DNA of 64,000 bases. Origin: CAVVDY01 sp963819645. Its GTDB lineage: Bacteria; Acidobacteriota; Terriglobia; Terriglobales; Acidobacteriaceae. The stretch covers positions 744,001-808,000 of the forward strand of contig CAWFWZ010000001.1 of NCBI GenBank assembly GCA_963819645.1, given 5' to 3'. This document shows positions 29,827-39,969 of the stretch, piece by piece. The notes beneath the pieces are model-generated. The model saw nothing but the letters and a program-made list of their open reading frames with translations. It searched no databases and was not told the origin of the DNA. A program made the position numbers and the translations under genes. Numbering within the stretch: the first letter of the stretch is position 1; each line of letters opens with the position of its first letter.

Positions 29827-32800
29827 ATGAGCGAATATCTCAAAGCAATACAAGAGCGCGTCGTCATCTTCGACGGAGCGATGGGCACGAACATCCAGCT
29901 TCGCAACCCGTCGATGGACGACTTCCGCGGCAAGGAAGGCTATAACGACATCCTTGTGCTCAGCCGGCCTGACCTGATCGCCGACATCCATTCGGCGTTC
30001 TACAAGGTCGGCTGCGACGTGGTTGAAACGAATACTTTCAATTCGACCCGTATCGTGATGGCCGAATACCAGATGGAAAACGATGTCCACGAGGTGAATC
30101 TGGCCGCCGCGAAGCTCGCGCGCGAGGTCGCTCGAGCTTCTCGACGAATGGCCGCAAGCGCTTCGTCGCCGGATCGATGGGCCCGACCACCAAGCTGCCG
30201 TCGCTCGGCCACATCAAGTGGGACGACATGGTCGCCGCCTACACCGAGCAGGCGCTCGCGCTGATCGAAGGCGGCGTGGATGTTCTGCTGCTCGAGACCT
30301 GCCAGGACATCCTGCAGGCCAAGGCAGGACTGGTCGGCATCTTTGACGCGTTGAAGCAGGCAGGGAAGCAGATCCCGGTGCAAGTTCAAGTAACACTTGA
30401 AGCCACAGGGACCATGCTGCTGGGCACCGAGATCGGCGCGGCGCTTACCACGCTGGAGATGTTCGACGTGGCCGTCATCGGCATGAATTGCGCCACCGGT
30501 CCGAAGGAGATGAACGACGGCGTTCGCTACCTGGGCGCTGAACTCGCCCAAGCCGGTATCGGTGCTGCCGAATGCCGGACTGCCGGAGAACGTCGGCGGA
30601 GTTGCGATGTACAAGCTCACGCCGGAAGAGCTGGCGCACTATCACAAGCAGTTCATCACCGAGTATGGCGTGCGCGTGGTCGGCGGCTGCTGCGGCACGC
30701 AAGCCCGAGCACCTGAAGGCCGTCGTCGATGCCTGCGCCAATCTCGAACCGGCGCCGCGCGATCCGAAGATCATCGGCGCAGCGGCCAGCGCGTACTCCA
30801 TGGTGCCGCTCGAACTCGATCCCAAGCCGCTGGTGATCGCCGAGGAGATGAACACCACGACGCGGGTCGAGCACTTCAAGAACATGGTGCGCACGCAGAA
30901 TTACGACGCGATCCTCACCCTGGCCAAGAAGCTGGTGAACGAAGGCTCGCACATGCTCGACCTGTGCTGCGCCATCGTGGGCGAGGACGAGAAGGCTTAC
31001 ATCAGCGCCATCCTGGAGAAGATTGCCACGCGTGTGCCGGCGCCCATCCTGGTCGACTCGACCGAGGCCGACGTGGTCGAAGAAGCGCTGAAGCGCATTC
31101 CCGGCAAGGCGATTATCAACTCGATCAATCTCGAGGACGGCGAGAAGCGCACCTCGAAAGTGTCTGCCGATGGCGAAGCGCTACGGCGCGGCGGTGATCG
31201 CGCTGACCATCGACGAAGACGGCATGGCGCTGACCGCCGAGAAGAAGCTCGCCATTGCCAAGCGGATTTACGACCTCGCGGTGAACAAGTACGGCATTCG
31301 CCCGGTGGATCTCATCTTCGACGCGCTGACCTTGCCGATCTCGACCGGGCAGGAGGACTATCGCACCGCCGGCATGGAGACGCTGAAGGCGGTGAAGGCC
31401 ATCAAGACCGAGATGCCGCTGGCAAAAACCGTGCTCGGCGTCAGCAACATTTCCTTCGGCCTGAACACCTATGCGCGCCGCGTGCTGAACAGCGTCTTCC
31501 TGCACGAGGCGGTCGACAACGGGCTCGACATGGCCATCGTGAACTACAGCAAGATTTATCCGCTGTACAAGATTCCCGAGGCCGAAGTCGACGTGGCGCG
31601 CAAGCTCATCTTCCAGGACCGCTCGAATGGCGATCCGCTGCAGTTCTACATGAAGTATTTTGCCGGCACCACGGGCAAAGAAGAGAAGACCACCGCGCAT
31701 GTCGATACGCTGTCGATTGAAGACAAGCTGAAGTGGGTCATCATCAACGGCGAAAAGCAGATCGGCGATGGCGAGCACAAACAGATCGCTGGACCAGTTG
31801 CTGGAGCAGGCGCTCGACGACCTACACGCCGCTCGACATCATCAACAACGTTCTGCTGGACGGCATGCGTACGGTGGGCGATCTGTTCGGCGCGCGCAAG
31901 ATGCAGCTTCCTTCGGTGCTCGACTCGGCCGGCGTGATGAAGGCCGCCGTCGCCTACCTCGAGCCGAAGATGGAGAAGAAAGAGGGCAGCCAGAAGGCGA
32001 CCATCGTGCTGGCCACGGTGAAGGGCGACGTTCACGACATCGGCAAGAACCTGGTGGACATCATCCTCACCAACAACGGCTATCGCGTGGTGAACCTCGG
32101 CATCAAGCAGCCGTCGGACACCATCATCAACGCGGCCATCGAGCACAAGGCCGACGCCATCGGACTGAGCGGATTGCTGGTGAAGTCCACGCTGGAGATG
32201 AAGTACGTGGTACAGGACCTGCATCACCAGAAGCTGGAGTTCCCGGTGATCTGCGGCGGCGCGGCGCTTACGCGCAAGTATGTGGAAGACGATTTGCGCC
32301 GCGAGTACACCGGCGGCATCTTTTACGCCGACGATGCCTTTGCCGGACTGCACATCATGGAAGACCTTGCGTCTCCGAATGGCGCGCGCGAGAAGCGCAT
32401 CGCCGAAGGCAAGGTCGTGAAGGAGTTCGCGCGCGCTGCTGTTGCCGGAGCGGGCGACGGTGGCGGAGGAACGAGTCCCAACATCGAGATTCCTGCGGCG
32501 CCGAACATTCCGCATCCGCCGTTCTGGGGCACACGCACGGTGAAGGACTTCGATCTGCGCGAGGTCTTCCAGTACATCAACGAGACCGCGCTGTTCAAGA
32601 ACCAGTGGCAGCTCAAGACGGCGTCGCAGGAAGACTACGCGCGCCTGGTCGAGGAGAAGTATCGGCCGCATCCTGAAAGAGCTGGAAGAAGAAGTCATCG
32701 CCGCCGGCTGGTTCGAACCGAAGGTCGTCAACGGCTACTTCGGCGCGCAGGGCGAAGGCAACGACGTCGTCGTCTACGAACTGCCCGAAGGCTGGAAGCA

Positions 32801-33321
32801 AGGCGATCGCGGTTCCCGCAGAGACTCTCCGCTTCACCTTCCCACGCCAGCGAGAGGGAAGAGGTCTGTGCATCTCCGACTTCTTCCTGAAGAAGTCGAG
32901 CGGCAAGATGGACGTGCTCGGCATGACCTGCGTCACTATCGGCGCGCAGGCTTCGCATGAGACGCAGAAGCTCTTCGAAGGCGGCGAGTACACCAAGTAT
33001 CTCTACCTGCACGGGCTGAGCGTCGAAACCGCCGAGGCGCTGGCCGAGCTGAATCACAAGCGGGTGAGGGAAGAGCTCGGTATCGCCGGCGAAGACTCGC
33101 CGCACATCCGCGACCTCTTCCACCAGAAGTATCGCGGCTCGCGCTACTCGTTTGGCTATCCGGCGTGCCCGAGCCTCGAAGACCAGACGAAGCTCTTCGC
33201 GCTGCTGCATCCGGATGAGGCGATCGGCGTACAGCTCACGACCGGCTTCCTGCTCGAACCCGAGCAGAGCACGTCCGCCATTGTGGTACATCATCCCGCG
33301 GCGAAGTATTTTGTGACATAA
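29827..33321 (+). CDS. metH: Cobalamin-dependent methionine synthase MetH (broken by about eight frameshifts)
   Basis: The reconstructed protein is about 1162 residues and has all MetH modules. Homocysteine domain: VVIFDGAMGTNIQLRNPSMD, GMNCATGP, VVGGCCGT (zinc cysteines). Pterin domain: MLDLCCAIVGEDEKAYI, ALTIDEDGMA. Cap and B12 domain: SLDQLLEQALDD..YTPLDIINN, KGDVHDIGKN with the B12-ligand His. Activation domain: TLRFTFPRQREGRGLCISDF, MTCVTIGAQ, GYPACPSLEDQTKLF. It methylates homocysteine from methyltetrahydrofolate. Frame breaks fall at about 30132 (one base missing) and 30531, 30697, 31160, 31785, 31830, 32667 and 32799 (one extra base each). Conservation on both sides of every break argues for sequence error. 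The pterin motif reads AEEMNTTTR where MetH usually has GERTN. Confidence 0.9.
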
Positions 33322-33335
33322 GTTTAGAGGCATAG

Positions 33336-33843
33336 TTACAGCCGCTTTATCGCAATGATCGATCCAGCTCGATAGCCGAGTCGCTCATAGAACACGCTGG
33401 CACGTTGGTTTGCCGCGAGATATTCCAGCGAAGCGAGCTGCGCGCCTTGCTCGCGTCCCCAGTCTTCCGCCGCTCGCAGTAGTTGTGCGCCAACGCCCTG
33501 GTCCTGACTGCCGGCGGCTAACAGCAATCTCCACAATGTGGCAGTAGAGCATTTCCCGATGCATCGGATCGGGCGAGCGCGTTAGCCGTGCGTCGACGAA
33601 GCCTACGATTTCGCTGTCCATTTCACCGACGAGAGTTATCGCCTCTTCCCTTGTATTCGGCGGATGCTGCTGCCCTTCGCGATAGCGCGCCAATATCGCC
33701 GCCGCGTCGGGAATCCAATAGCGTTCAGCATCAAGCCCGGCGTGATACTCAGCGCTCTCGAGGTAAATAAGGGTTATGCCGTCAGCATCTCTCGAAAGCG
33801 CAGGGCGAATCGTAATGTCCGTTAAGGAAGAAGCTTCAGTCAT
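33336..33843 (-). CDS. GNAT-family N-acetyltransferase (one frameshift)
   Basis: About 168 residues after repair. It starts at MTEASSLTDITIRPALSRDA (the frame extends to 33897 without homology). The family pattern is clear: IRPALSRDADGITLIY, EIVGFVDARLTR, CHIVEIAV, then the acetyl-CoA loop QDQGVGAQLLRAAEDWGREQG (the Q/R-x-x-G-x-G/A signature), and LASLEYLAANQRASVFYERLGY. The frame breaks near 33518 (one extra base, just before AGSQDQGVGAQ), between the third strand and the CoA loop. The substrate is unknown. It is convergent with metH. Confidence 0.82.
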
Positions 33844-33980
33844 GCGATGAGCATAACGCCCAGACAACGCCACGGTCGGTTGCTGAATCATAGGCACGTC
33901 CCCGGTGTCGGGCGCGCTAACGCTTCGACACTATCGAGCGCCCCCCAGGCGTTCGGCAAATTATCGGTAGGTTGAAGTCT

Positions 33981-36236
33981 ATGTCCCGGCCGCGTCTCGT
34001 TCCAGGTCTCCTCGTCATTTGGTGCTTATTGGTTACCAGTGGATTTGCCATCGGTGCTTCCAACAACTCCGCGAATAGCGCAACGAGCGAAAGCAGTGTG
34101 CGCGCGAGTAACGGAGCTGGTGAGACTGGCGGAAGCGGTCCATCGCCGTCCGTGTCCAGCTTCTCGGTGTCTCCTGCTTTGGCTGCGCCCGGCCAGTTTG
34201 TGAACTTCTCCTGGGCCGCGGCAAACGCGAGTGCGTTCGTCATCACGCCGGAGATCACACAGGATGACCAGACTCTCCCGCTGACCGCGACCGCCTACTC
34301 TTACAACACGAACGGACTTGAGCAAACCACTACCTTCACAGCGATTGCCGGCTCGGGCGCGGCCCTGTCGGCGCCGATGACGACATCGCTGATCATCGTT
34401 CCCGTAGGGTTGAGCGCGTCCTCGACCACGATTCCTGCGGGCCAGTCGGTCACTCTCAGCTACAGCGGACCCAACAACAACAGCACGTGGGAATTGCATT
34501 CCAGCAACAGCGATAACCCCATTCCGCTTGCTCCCAGTTGCATCGGCCATACCTGCCGGGGCATTTACCATTCGGGCCCGCTGGCGGCGACAACCAGGTT
34601 TTCTGTCTCGCTCACTGGCCCTGTTCCCACGGGTGGTCAGGCGTTCTCTCGGAATTTGATCGTGACGGTCCAGCGGCCGACGACTTTGGCCTTCAAGGCA
34701 GAGTCACCAGTCGCACAGGCCGGCGGTGCACTCACGCTGTCGTGGACAACGACCAATGCGTCCTCGATCACGATCGACCATGGCATCGGCCAGCTACAGC
34801 CGCCAGGCGCAGGTACTTATTGCTGCGTTCATCCCACGAAAACGACCACCTACACTGCGACCGCGACTCCGATCTATCCCGGCGCGCCTCCGGTGACTGC
34901 GACCACCACGGTGACGGTGAGCGCAGGCGACATTACCAACCTGAACCACATCATTTTCCTGCTTCAGGAGAACCGCTCCTTCGATAACTACCTGGGTAAT
35001 CTGGCGGAGTATCGGGTCAACCATAATCCGCCCATTCAAGGCGCGAAGCTAAGCGACGTGAACGACCTTCACACGCTGGCCTCTGATTACCAGATCTGTA
35101 ATGCGAACAATCTATGTTTCGGGCCGTTTCACGCCCGAACCGAGTGCACCGAGAACCTGTCTCCAGCGTGGACCGAGGCGCACATTGACATGGACCTGGT
35201 AGGCAATGATTGGCTGAACCTCACACAGAACTCGACGTTCGAGATGGACAAGTTTCTCGATGTCGACTACGCGGACTGGTGGGGAAATTACGATCCTCAG
35301 CACACGCGGCCGCTGGGGTACTACGATCAGACCGACTTGCCCTTCTACTACGAACTGGCAACACAGTTCACGACCGACGATTATTGGTACTCCCCGGTGA
35401 CGACCTACACAGTGCCGAACCGGATGTATCTGTTCTCTGGAACCTCGTACGGCCACGCATTCGCGCCTACGAATCAAAACGACCCAGCCTGGCAGCGGCC
35501 GACGATCTTCCGTGCTCTCACCAACGCCGGAATTAAGTGGCGCTATTACTACCAGGACAACAGCGTCTTCCTGGCGCAGTGGGCGGACTGGAACGATCCA
35601 AATATTCAAGACAATGTTCGCAACATTCAGGAGTACTACAACGATCTCGCCAGCCCGAATGCAGACCAGCTACTGCCACAGGTGGTCTTCATCGAGCGCG
35701 CGACTGCGACCGGGTTCGATGAGCATCCATTGAACAACGTGCAGACTGGAGCGGCCTCTGTCTCAAACATGCTGAGTGCTTTGTTCACCAGTGCTGCCTG
35801 GCCGGATTCCGCATTCATCCTCAGCTACGACGAAGGCGGAGGTCTCTTCGATCATGTCCCGCCGATTCTGGTCACTCCGCCCGATAATCTGACTTCTCCT
35901 ACGGACCTGAAACAGGGTGACCCTCCAGGGCTGTTTAACGTCACCGGATTCCGGGTGCCCGTGGTGGTGGTCTCGCCGTGGTCGAAACCACAAACCGTCA
36001 TCCACTTAAAGACCGATTACACCTCAATCCTGAAGCTGATTGAGGAGCGATATAACGTACCGCCTCTGACCCAGCGCGATGCGACCACACAAGACATGGC
36101 CGATCCCGCGAACGGCTTTTTCGATTTCAGCTTTCCACATCTGTTGCATGTGCCGGCTCTGCCGACGCAGCCGACGAATGGGGTTTGCGACCAGTCACAG
36201 GACGGAGTCAACTATGTCCGCATTTTCAAGAAATGA
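33981..36236 (+). CDS. Secreted phosphoesterase/phospholipase C-like protein, copy 1
   Basis: 751 residues. A signal peptide (SRPRLVPGLLVIWCLLVTSG) is followed by Ser/Asn-rich sequence and two or three Ig-like beta domains (about 55-310, e.g. GQFVNFSWAAANASAFVI, SVTLSYSGPNNNSTWELHS, LTLSWTTTNASSITIDHG). The catalytic domain is of the PF04185 phosphoesterase family: HIIFLLQENRSFDNYLGNLA with the metal-site Glu-Asn, then LSYDEGGGLFDHVPPI and RVPVVVVSPWSK. Relatives are phospholipase C and acid phosphatases acting outside the cytoplasm. The start is ATG 33981, where copy 2 also aligns; the TTG nine bases upstream is less likely. The tandem paralogue follows at 36563. Confidence 0.9.
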   Translation: MSRPRLVPGLLVIWCLLVTSGFAIGASNNSANSATSESSVRASNGAGETGGSGPSPSVSSFSVSPALAAPGQFVNFSWAAANASAFVITPEITQDDQTLPLTATAYSYNTNGLEQTTTFTAIAGSGAALSAPMTTSLIIVPVGLSASSTTIPAGQSVTLSYSGPNNNSTWELHSSNSDNPIPLAPSCIGHTCRGIYHSGPLAATTRFSVSLTGPVPTGGQAFSRNLIVTVQRPTTLAFKAESPVAQAGGALTLSWTTTNASSITIDHGIGQLQPPGAGTYCCVHPTKTTTYTATATPIYPGAPPVTATTTVTVSAGDITNLNHIIFLLQENRSFDNYLGNLAEYRVNHNPPIQGAKLSDVNDLHTLASDYQICNANNLCFGPFHARTECTENLSPAWTEAHIDMDLVGNDWLNLTQNSTFEMDKFLDVDYADWWGNYDPQHTRPLGYYDQTDLPFYYELATQFTTDDYWYSPVTTYTVPNRMYLFSGTSYGHAFAPTNQNDPAWQRPTIFRALTNAGIKWRYYYQDNSVFLAQWADWNDPNIQDNVRNIQEYYNDLASPNADQLLPQVVFIERATATGFDEHPLNNVQTGAASVSNMLSALFTSAAWPDSAFILSYDEGGGLFDHVPPILVTPPDNLTSPTDLKQGDPPGLFNVTGFRVPVVVVSPWSKPQTVIHLKTDYTSILKLIEERYNVPPLTQRDATTQDMADPANGFFDFSFPHLLHVPALPTQPTNGVCDQSQDGVNYVRIFKK

Positions 36237-36562
36237 CCGTAGTGAGTTGATGCCGCGATCAGCCCCAAAGCGAATACCCTCCTTCTTGTAGTTGGCTGAT
36301 TCCCGTTCATGAGGATCAGACGAGGGGAGTTCTCCTAACGCAGATGCCCGACTTGGTGCGCCACGCCACAGAATTACCATAGGCACTTTCCGGCAACGCC
36401 TCAGGAGGGCGCTGAAGCCTGCTCCAGACAACCCCAATCGTGAGTTGCCGAATCACACAGTGTGTTCGCGGTGTCGAGCGCCGCCAACTGCGCAAGAACG
36501 TTCACGGCTCGACAATCTCGAGCGACCCCCAGGTGTTCGTCAAATCATAAGTGGGTGTATCC
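36237..36562. repeat. Spacer with duplicated upstream region of the phosphoesterase genes
   Basis: The last about 65 bases of this spacer (about 36500-36562) match those before copy 1 (about 33918-33980): shared CGACA, ATC/CTCGAGCG, CCCCCAGG, GTTCG and CAAAT blocks in the same order and spacing ahead of the ATG. This conserved block probably contains the promoter or mRNA leader. The rest of the spacer shows no gene. Confidence 0.7.
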
Positions 36563-38773
36563 ATGTCCAGGCTGCCCGTGGCTTCAGCTCTTCTCGTCAT
36601 TTCGTTGATATCAATTGCCGTCGAATCTGCGAGTGCTGCTTCCAGCAACTCCGCAATGAGCGGAAGCAGCGAAAGCAGTATTAGCGGAGGCAGCGCATCA
36701 CTGGCGCCGGTGGTGTCCAGCTTTACGCTGTCTCCTGCATTGGTTGCACCCGGCCAATTTGTGATCTTCTCCTGGGCCAGCGCCAATGCCACGTCGTTCA
36801 CTGTCACGCCGGAGATCGCGCAGGATGACCAGATTCTTCCGTTGGTGGCGCCTACCTACTTCTACAACACGAACGGGCTTGCGCGGACGACCACGTTCCA
36901 GGCGACTGCAAACTCCGGCACCATCACTTCGGCACCCGTTGCTGCGACGCTGACCATCGTTCCGGTGACCTTAAGCGCGTCGACCACGATCATTCCCGCT
37001 GGACATTCGGTCACTCTCGGCTACAGCGGACCGAACAACAACAGCTCGTGGGAATTACATTCCAGCAGCAGCGATAGTCCAATTCCACTGCCGCACCTTT
37101 GCAGCGGGAATACCTGCTCAGGCACGTTCGAGACAGGTCCGCTCGCCGCCGCCACCATGTTCTCTGTCTCGCTGGATGGCCCGGCCCCCACCGGAGGGCA
37201 GGCGTACTCGCCGCGAGTGGTCGTGAGCGTTCAGCAGCCGACGACCTTGGCCTTTAAGACGCAGACACAAACTCTACAGTCGTCCGGCGCAGTCACTCTC
37301 TCGTGGACAACGACCAATGCTTCCTCGATCACGGTCGATCATGGCGTCGGCCAGTTGCAGCAGGTGAGCGGCGGTTCTTACTGTTGCGTGTATCCCACGC
37401 AAACTACCACCTACACCGCGACCGCGACGCCCATTTATCCGGGCGCACCCCCGGTGGTCGCGACGGCTACAGTGACGATGAGCACAGGGAATCTTTACAA
37501 CCTGGGCCACATCATCTTCCTGCTTCAGGAGAACCGCTCCTTCGATAACTACCTGGGTAACCTGGCGGAGTATCGGGTCAACCACAATCCGCCTATTCAA
37601 GGCGCGAAGCTAAGCGATGTGAACGACCTGCACACGCTGCCGCCCGATTTCCAGTTATGTAATCCGAACGATCTTTGTTATCCACCCTTCCACGCCAGAA
37701 CCGAGTGCACCGAGAACCTGTCGCCAGCCTGGACCGAGGCACATGTTGACATGGACCTGGTAGGTAATGATTGGCTCAACCTCACCCAGGACTCGATCTT
37801 CAAGATGGACCAGTTTCTCGATGTCGACTGGGCGGACTGGTGGGGAACTAACGACCCTCAGCACACGCGGCCGCTGGGATACTACGATCAGACCGACTTG
37901 CCTTACTACTACGAACTGGCAACCCAGTTCACCACCGACGATTATTGGTACTCTCCCGCGGCGACCTACACCGTGCCGAACCGGATGTATCTGTTCTCCG
38001 GGACCTCGCACGGCCACGCCTTCGCGCCTACAAATCCAACTGATCCGGCGTGGGACCGGCCGACGATTTTCAAGCTCCTGACCGCCAGAGGAATTTCCTG
38101 GCGCTACTATTACCAGGACAACAGCGTATTTCTGGCGCAGTGGGCCGATTGGAACGATCTACGAGTTCGCAACAATGTTCGCAACATTCGGGAGTACTAC
38201 AACATTCTTGCCAGTCCGAATGCCGACGCGCTATTGCCGAAGGTGGTCTTCATCGAGCGTGCAACCTATACCGCGCTGGATGAGCATCCGCTGAACAACG
38301 TGCAGACCGGAGCGGCCGTGGTTTCGAACATACTTAGCGCTTTATTTAACAGTAAGGCGTGGCCGGACTCGGCGTTCATCTTCACCTATGACGAAGGGGG
38401 CGGTGTCTTCGACCATGTCCCGCCGATCCTGGTCACTCCCCCCGACAATCTTGCTCCCACGGACCTGAAGGGAGGCGATCCCAAAGGGCTGTTCAACGTG
38501 ACCGGTTTCCGCGTGCCGGTCGTCGTCATATCGCCGTGGTCGAAACCCCAAACCGTGATTCATTTGAAGACCGACTATACATCGATTCTGAAACTGATTG
38601 AGAAACGCTTCGATCTGCCGCCCCTGACGCAGCGCGATGCGACAACCGCAGACATGGCCGATCCCCAGAACGGATTCTTCGACTTCAGCTACCCGCACCT
38701 GTTGCAGGTGCCGCCGCTGCCAACCCAGCCAACGAACGGGACCTGCGACTACAAGCTCGAGACGTACCAGTAA
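36563..38773 (+). CDS. Secreted phosphoesterase/phospholipase C-like protein, copy 2
   Basis: 736 residues with the same architecture as copy 1: signal peptide (SRLPVASALLVISLISIAVE), Ser-rich spacer, Ig-like domains, PF04185 catalytic domain (HIIFLLQENRSFDNYLGNLA, FTYDEGGGVFDHVPPI, RVPVVVISPWSK). The catalytic-domain DNA is nearly identical to copy 1 over long runs (for example around 37510-37640 against 34945-35070), while the Ig-like part has diverged. This suggests gene conversion or purifying selection on the catalytic part. An in-frame GTG at 36551 precedes ATG 36563; the ATG aligns with copy 1. Two tailored versions may act on different phosphoesters (inference). Confidence 0.9.
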   Translation: MSRLPVASALLVISLISIAVESASAASSNSAMSGSSESSISGGSASLAPVVSSFTLSPALVAPGQFVIFSWASANATSFTVTPEIAQDDQILPLVAPTYFYNTNGLARTTTFQATANSGTITSAPVAATLTIVPVTLSASTTIIPAGHSVTLGYSGPNNNSSWELHSSSSDSPIPLPHLCSGNTCSGTFETGPLAAATMFSVSLDGPAPTGGQAYSPRVVVSVQQPTTLAFKTQTQTLQSSGAVTLSWTTTNASSITVDHGVGQLQQVSGGSYCCVYPTQTTTYTATATPIYPGAPPVVATATVTMSTGNLYNLGHIIFLLQENRSFDNYLGNLAEYRVNHNPPIQGAKLSDVNDLHTLPPDFQLCNPNDLCYPPFHARTECTENLSPAWTEAHVDMDLVGNDWLNLTQDSIFKMDQFLDVDWADWWGTNDPQHTRPLGYYDQTDLPYYYELATQFTTDDYWYSPAATYTVPNRMYLFSGTSHGHAFAPTNPTDPAWDRPTIFKLLTARGISWRYYYQDNSVFLAQWADWNDLRVRNNVRNIREYYNILASPNADALLPKVVFIERATYTALDEHPLNNVQTGAAVVSNILSALFNSKAWPDSAFIFTYDEGGGVFDHVPPILVTPPDNLAPTDLKGGDPKGLFNVTGFRVPVVVISPWSKPQTVIHLKTDYTSILKLIEKRFDLPPLTQRDATTADMADPQNGFFDFSYPHLLQVPPLPTQPTNGTCDYKLETYQ

Positions 38774-38855
38774 TGAGCATTGGCGGGAGCGCAACGGGAA
38801 GCATCGACCGACCTTCCGCTGGCCGATTGGACTCGACGCTTCGCGACTCGTCCGA

Positions 38856-39155
38856 AATTGTGATCTAGATCACGAAAAATTCGTGTGCGCGATGCCTTGT
38901 TTTCAACAGTTTAGGCAACGATTTGTGTCGCAAATGCCTGAGCCCGTGAGGGTTACAGGCACATACCTGATTTCAAAGAACTTACCAGCAGCTAAATAGG
39001 GACCGTTCGACTCTGCGCTTGCGCGTCACGGCAGCTACCAGGCACGGCATGTCTGTGCCCCGGCAGACAGTTTATGGGTTGCCGAACCGTAGACGCACGC
39101 AAAAACGGCGGCGGGGAGGTTACGAAGGTTGTAGGGAATTCCCGAAACGGGAATT
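38856..39155 (-). repeat. ~300 bp dispersed element, copy 2 (with CRP-like palindrome)
   Basis: This is the inverse-oriented copy of 8479-8789. On the minus strand it opens with the hairpin AATTCCCG, TTT, CGGGAATT, runs through ACCTTCGTAACC, GCGTGCG, GGCAACCCATAAACT, the hairpin GGCAC/GTGCC, TAAGTTCTTTGAAATCAGG, GTGCCTGTAA and GTTGAAAACAAGG, and ends GAATTTTTCGTGATCTAGAT. The terminal palindrome TTGTGATCTAGATCACGA (38858-38875) resembles a CRP/FNR site. It lies between copy 2 of the phosphoesterase and the first RAYT unit. Confidence 0.7.
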
Positions 39156-39196
39156 GTTGGCCCATTGAAAAAAGGGGAGCCAGACGACCTCCCAAA

Positions 39197-39258
39197 GCGA
39201 CTCCGCGAAGCGGAGGCCATAGTCTAGCCCAGCATGGAGCGCAGCGGAATGCTGGGTA
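39197..39258 (+). repeat. REP/BIME unit, left inverted repeat of RAYT copy A
   Basis: A 62-base sequence that is the exact reverse complement of 39839-39900. It has two hairpins: CTCCGC-GAA-GCGGAG, and a longer one bounded by CCCAGCAT and ATGCTGGG, joined by a TAGTCTAG linker. Confidence 0.95.
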
Positions 39259-39300
39259 GGCGATATGGAATGAACCTGAGTCCTGCAGGGACGGCAACCT

Positions 39301-39739
39301 TCATCCGAAAACGAATCGGGGATCGTAACTCACTCCCGACTTGCGCAACAGTGCGACGAACTCCTCTTCGTAGCTGCGCCGCTGGTGGTGCTCCGCCTGA
39401 TTGGCGATGTATTTCACTACCGCGTCACGTTGCGAATGGCTGACGCTGAAGGCTCCATAGCCTTCCTGCCACTGAAACTTTCGCGAGGTTTCGCGCAGCC
39501 AGCGCGATGTGTTGGCTTTGATTTCCTGCATAGCCTTCGCCAGAGCGATGGTCTGCGGCAGCAATATGAGCAAATGCGCGTGGTTGGCCGTGCCGCCGGC
39601 GCCGATAACATGGATGCCTTTGTTGTAGGCCAGGCGGACTGTGTAAGGCCACAGGGCCTCGGGGGTCGCGGATGAGCGGCAGGCGTTCCTTGGTGCTGAA
39701 CACGCAATGGAGGAGGTTGTTTGAATGCGTGTGCGACAT
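39301..39739 (-). pseudogene. REP-associated tyrosine transposase (RAYT), copy A, frameshifted
   Basis: Y1/IS200-like single-strand transposase of the TnpA-REP type. Reading from MSHTHSNNLLHCVFSTKERL, the frame breaks at 39661-39665, where a run of five Gs (C5 on the coding strand) replaces the four in copy B. The second part has the HUH motif NHAHLLILLPQT and the catalytic-Tyr motif KYIANQAEHH, ending VSYDPRFVFG. It is about 95% identical to copy B by eye. Either it is a decayed copy or the extra base is a sequence error. It is bounded by perfect 62-base inverted REP units and carries no further cargo. Confidence 0.9.
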
Positions 39740-39838
39740 ACGAACAGATTAGGTTTTCTCGCGCGGGAAAATCCGTGATGTGGAGCACACGGTTGGGTGT
39801 CGTCCCCTACGGGACTCGGAATTCCCGACAAACGACCT

Positions 39839-39900
39839 TACCCAGCATTCCGCTGCGCTCCATGCTGGGCTAGACTATGGCCTCCGCTTCGCGGAGTCGC
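39839..39900 (-). repeat. REP/BIME unit, right inverted repeat of RAYT copy A
   Basis: Perfect 62-base inverted partner of 39197-39258, lying 100 bases upstream of the transposase start. The same two-hairpin structure is present. Confidence 0.95.
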
Positions 39901-39969
39901 AGCGCGGGCTCACAGTAGTCCACCATAATATTTGCCAGCCTTTCTTTGATTAATAAGTAATGAGTTTTG

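Noticed and set aside
36237..36500. Additional gene in the spacer between the phosphoesterases
   Set aside because: Only short frames without ribosome sites; the spacer is better explained as a terminator/leader region.
38992..39297. Minus-strand open frame over the second ~300 bp element
   Set aside because: Not conserved in the other copy (frames diverge and hit stops), so it is unlikely to be coding.
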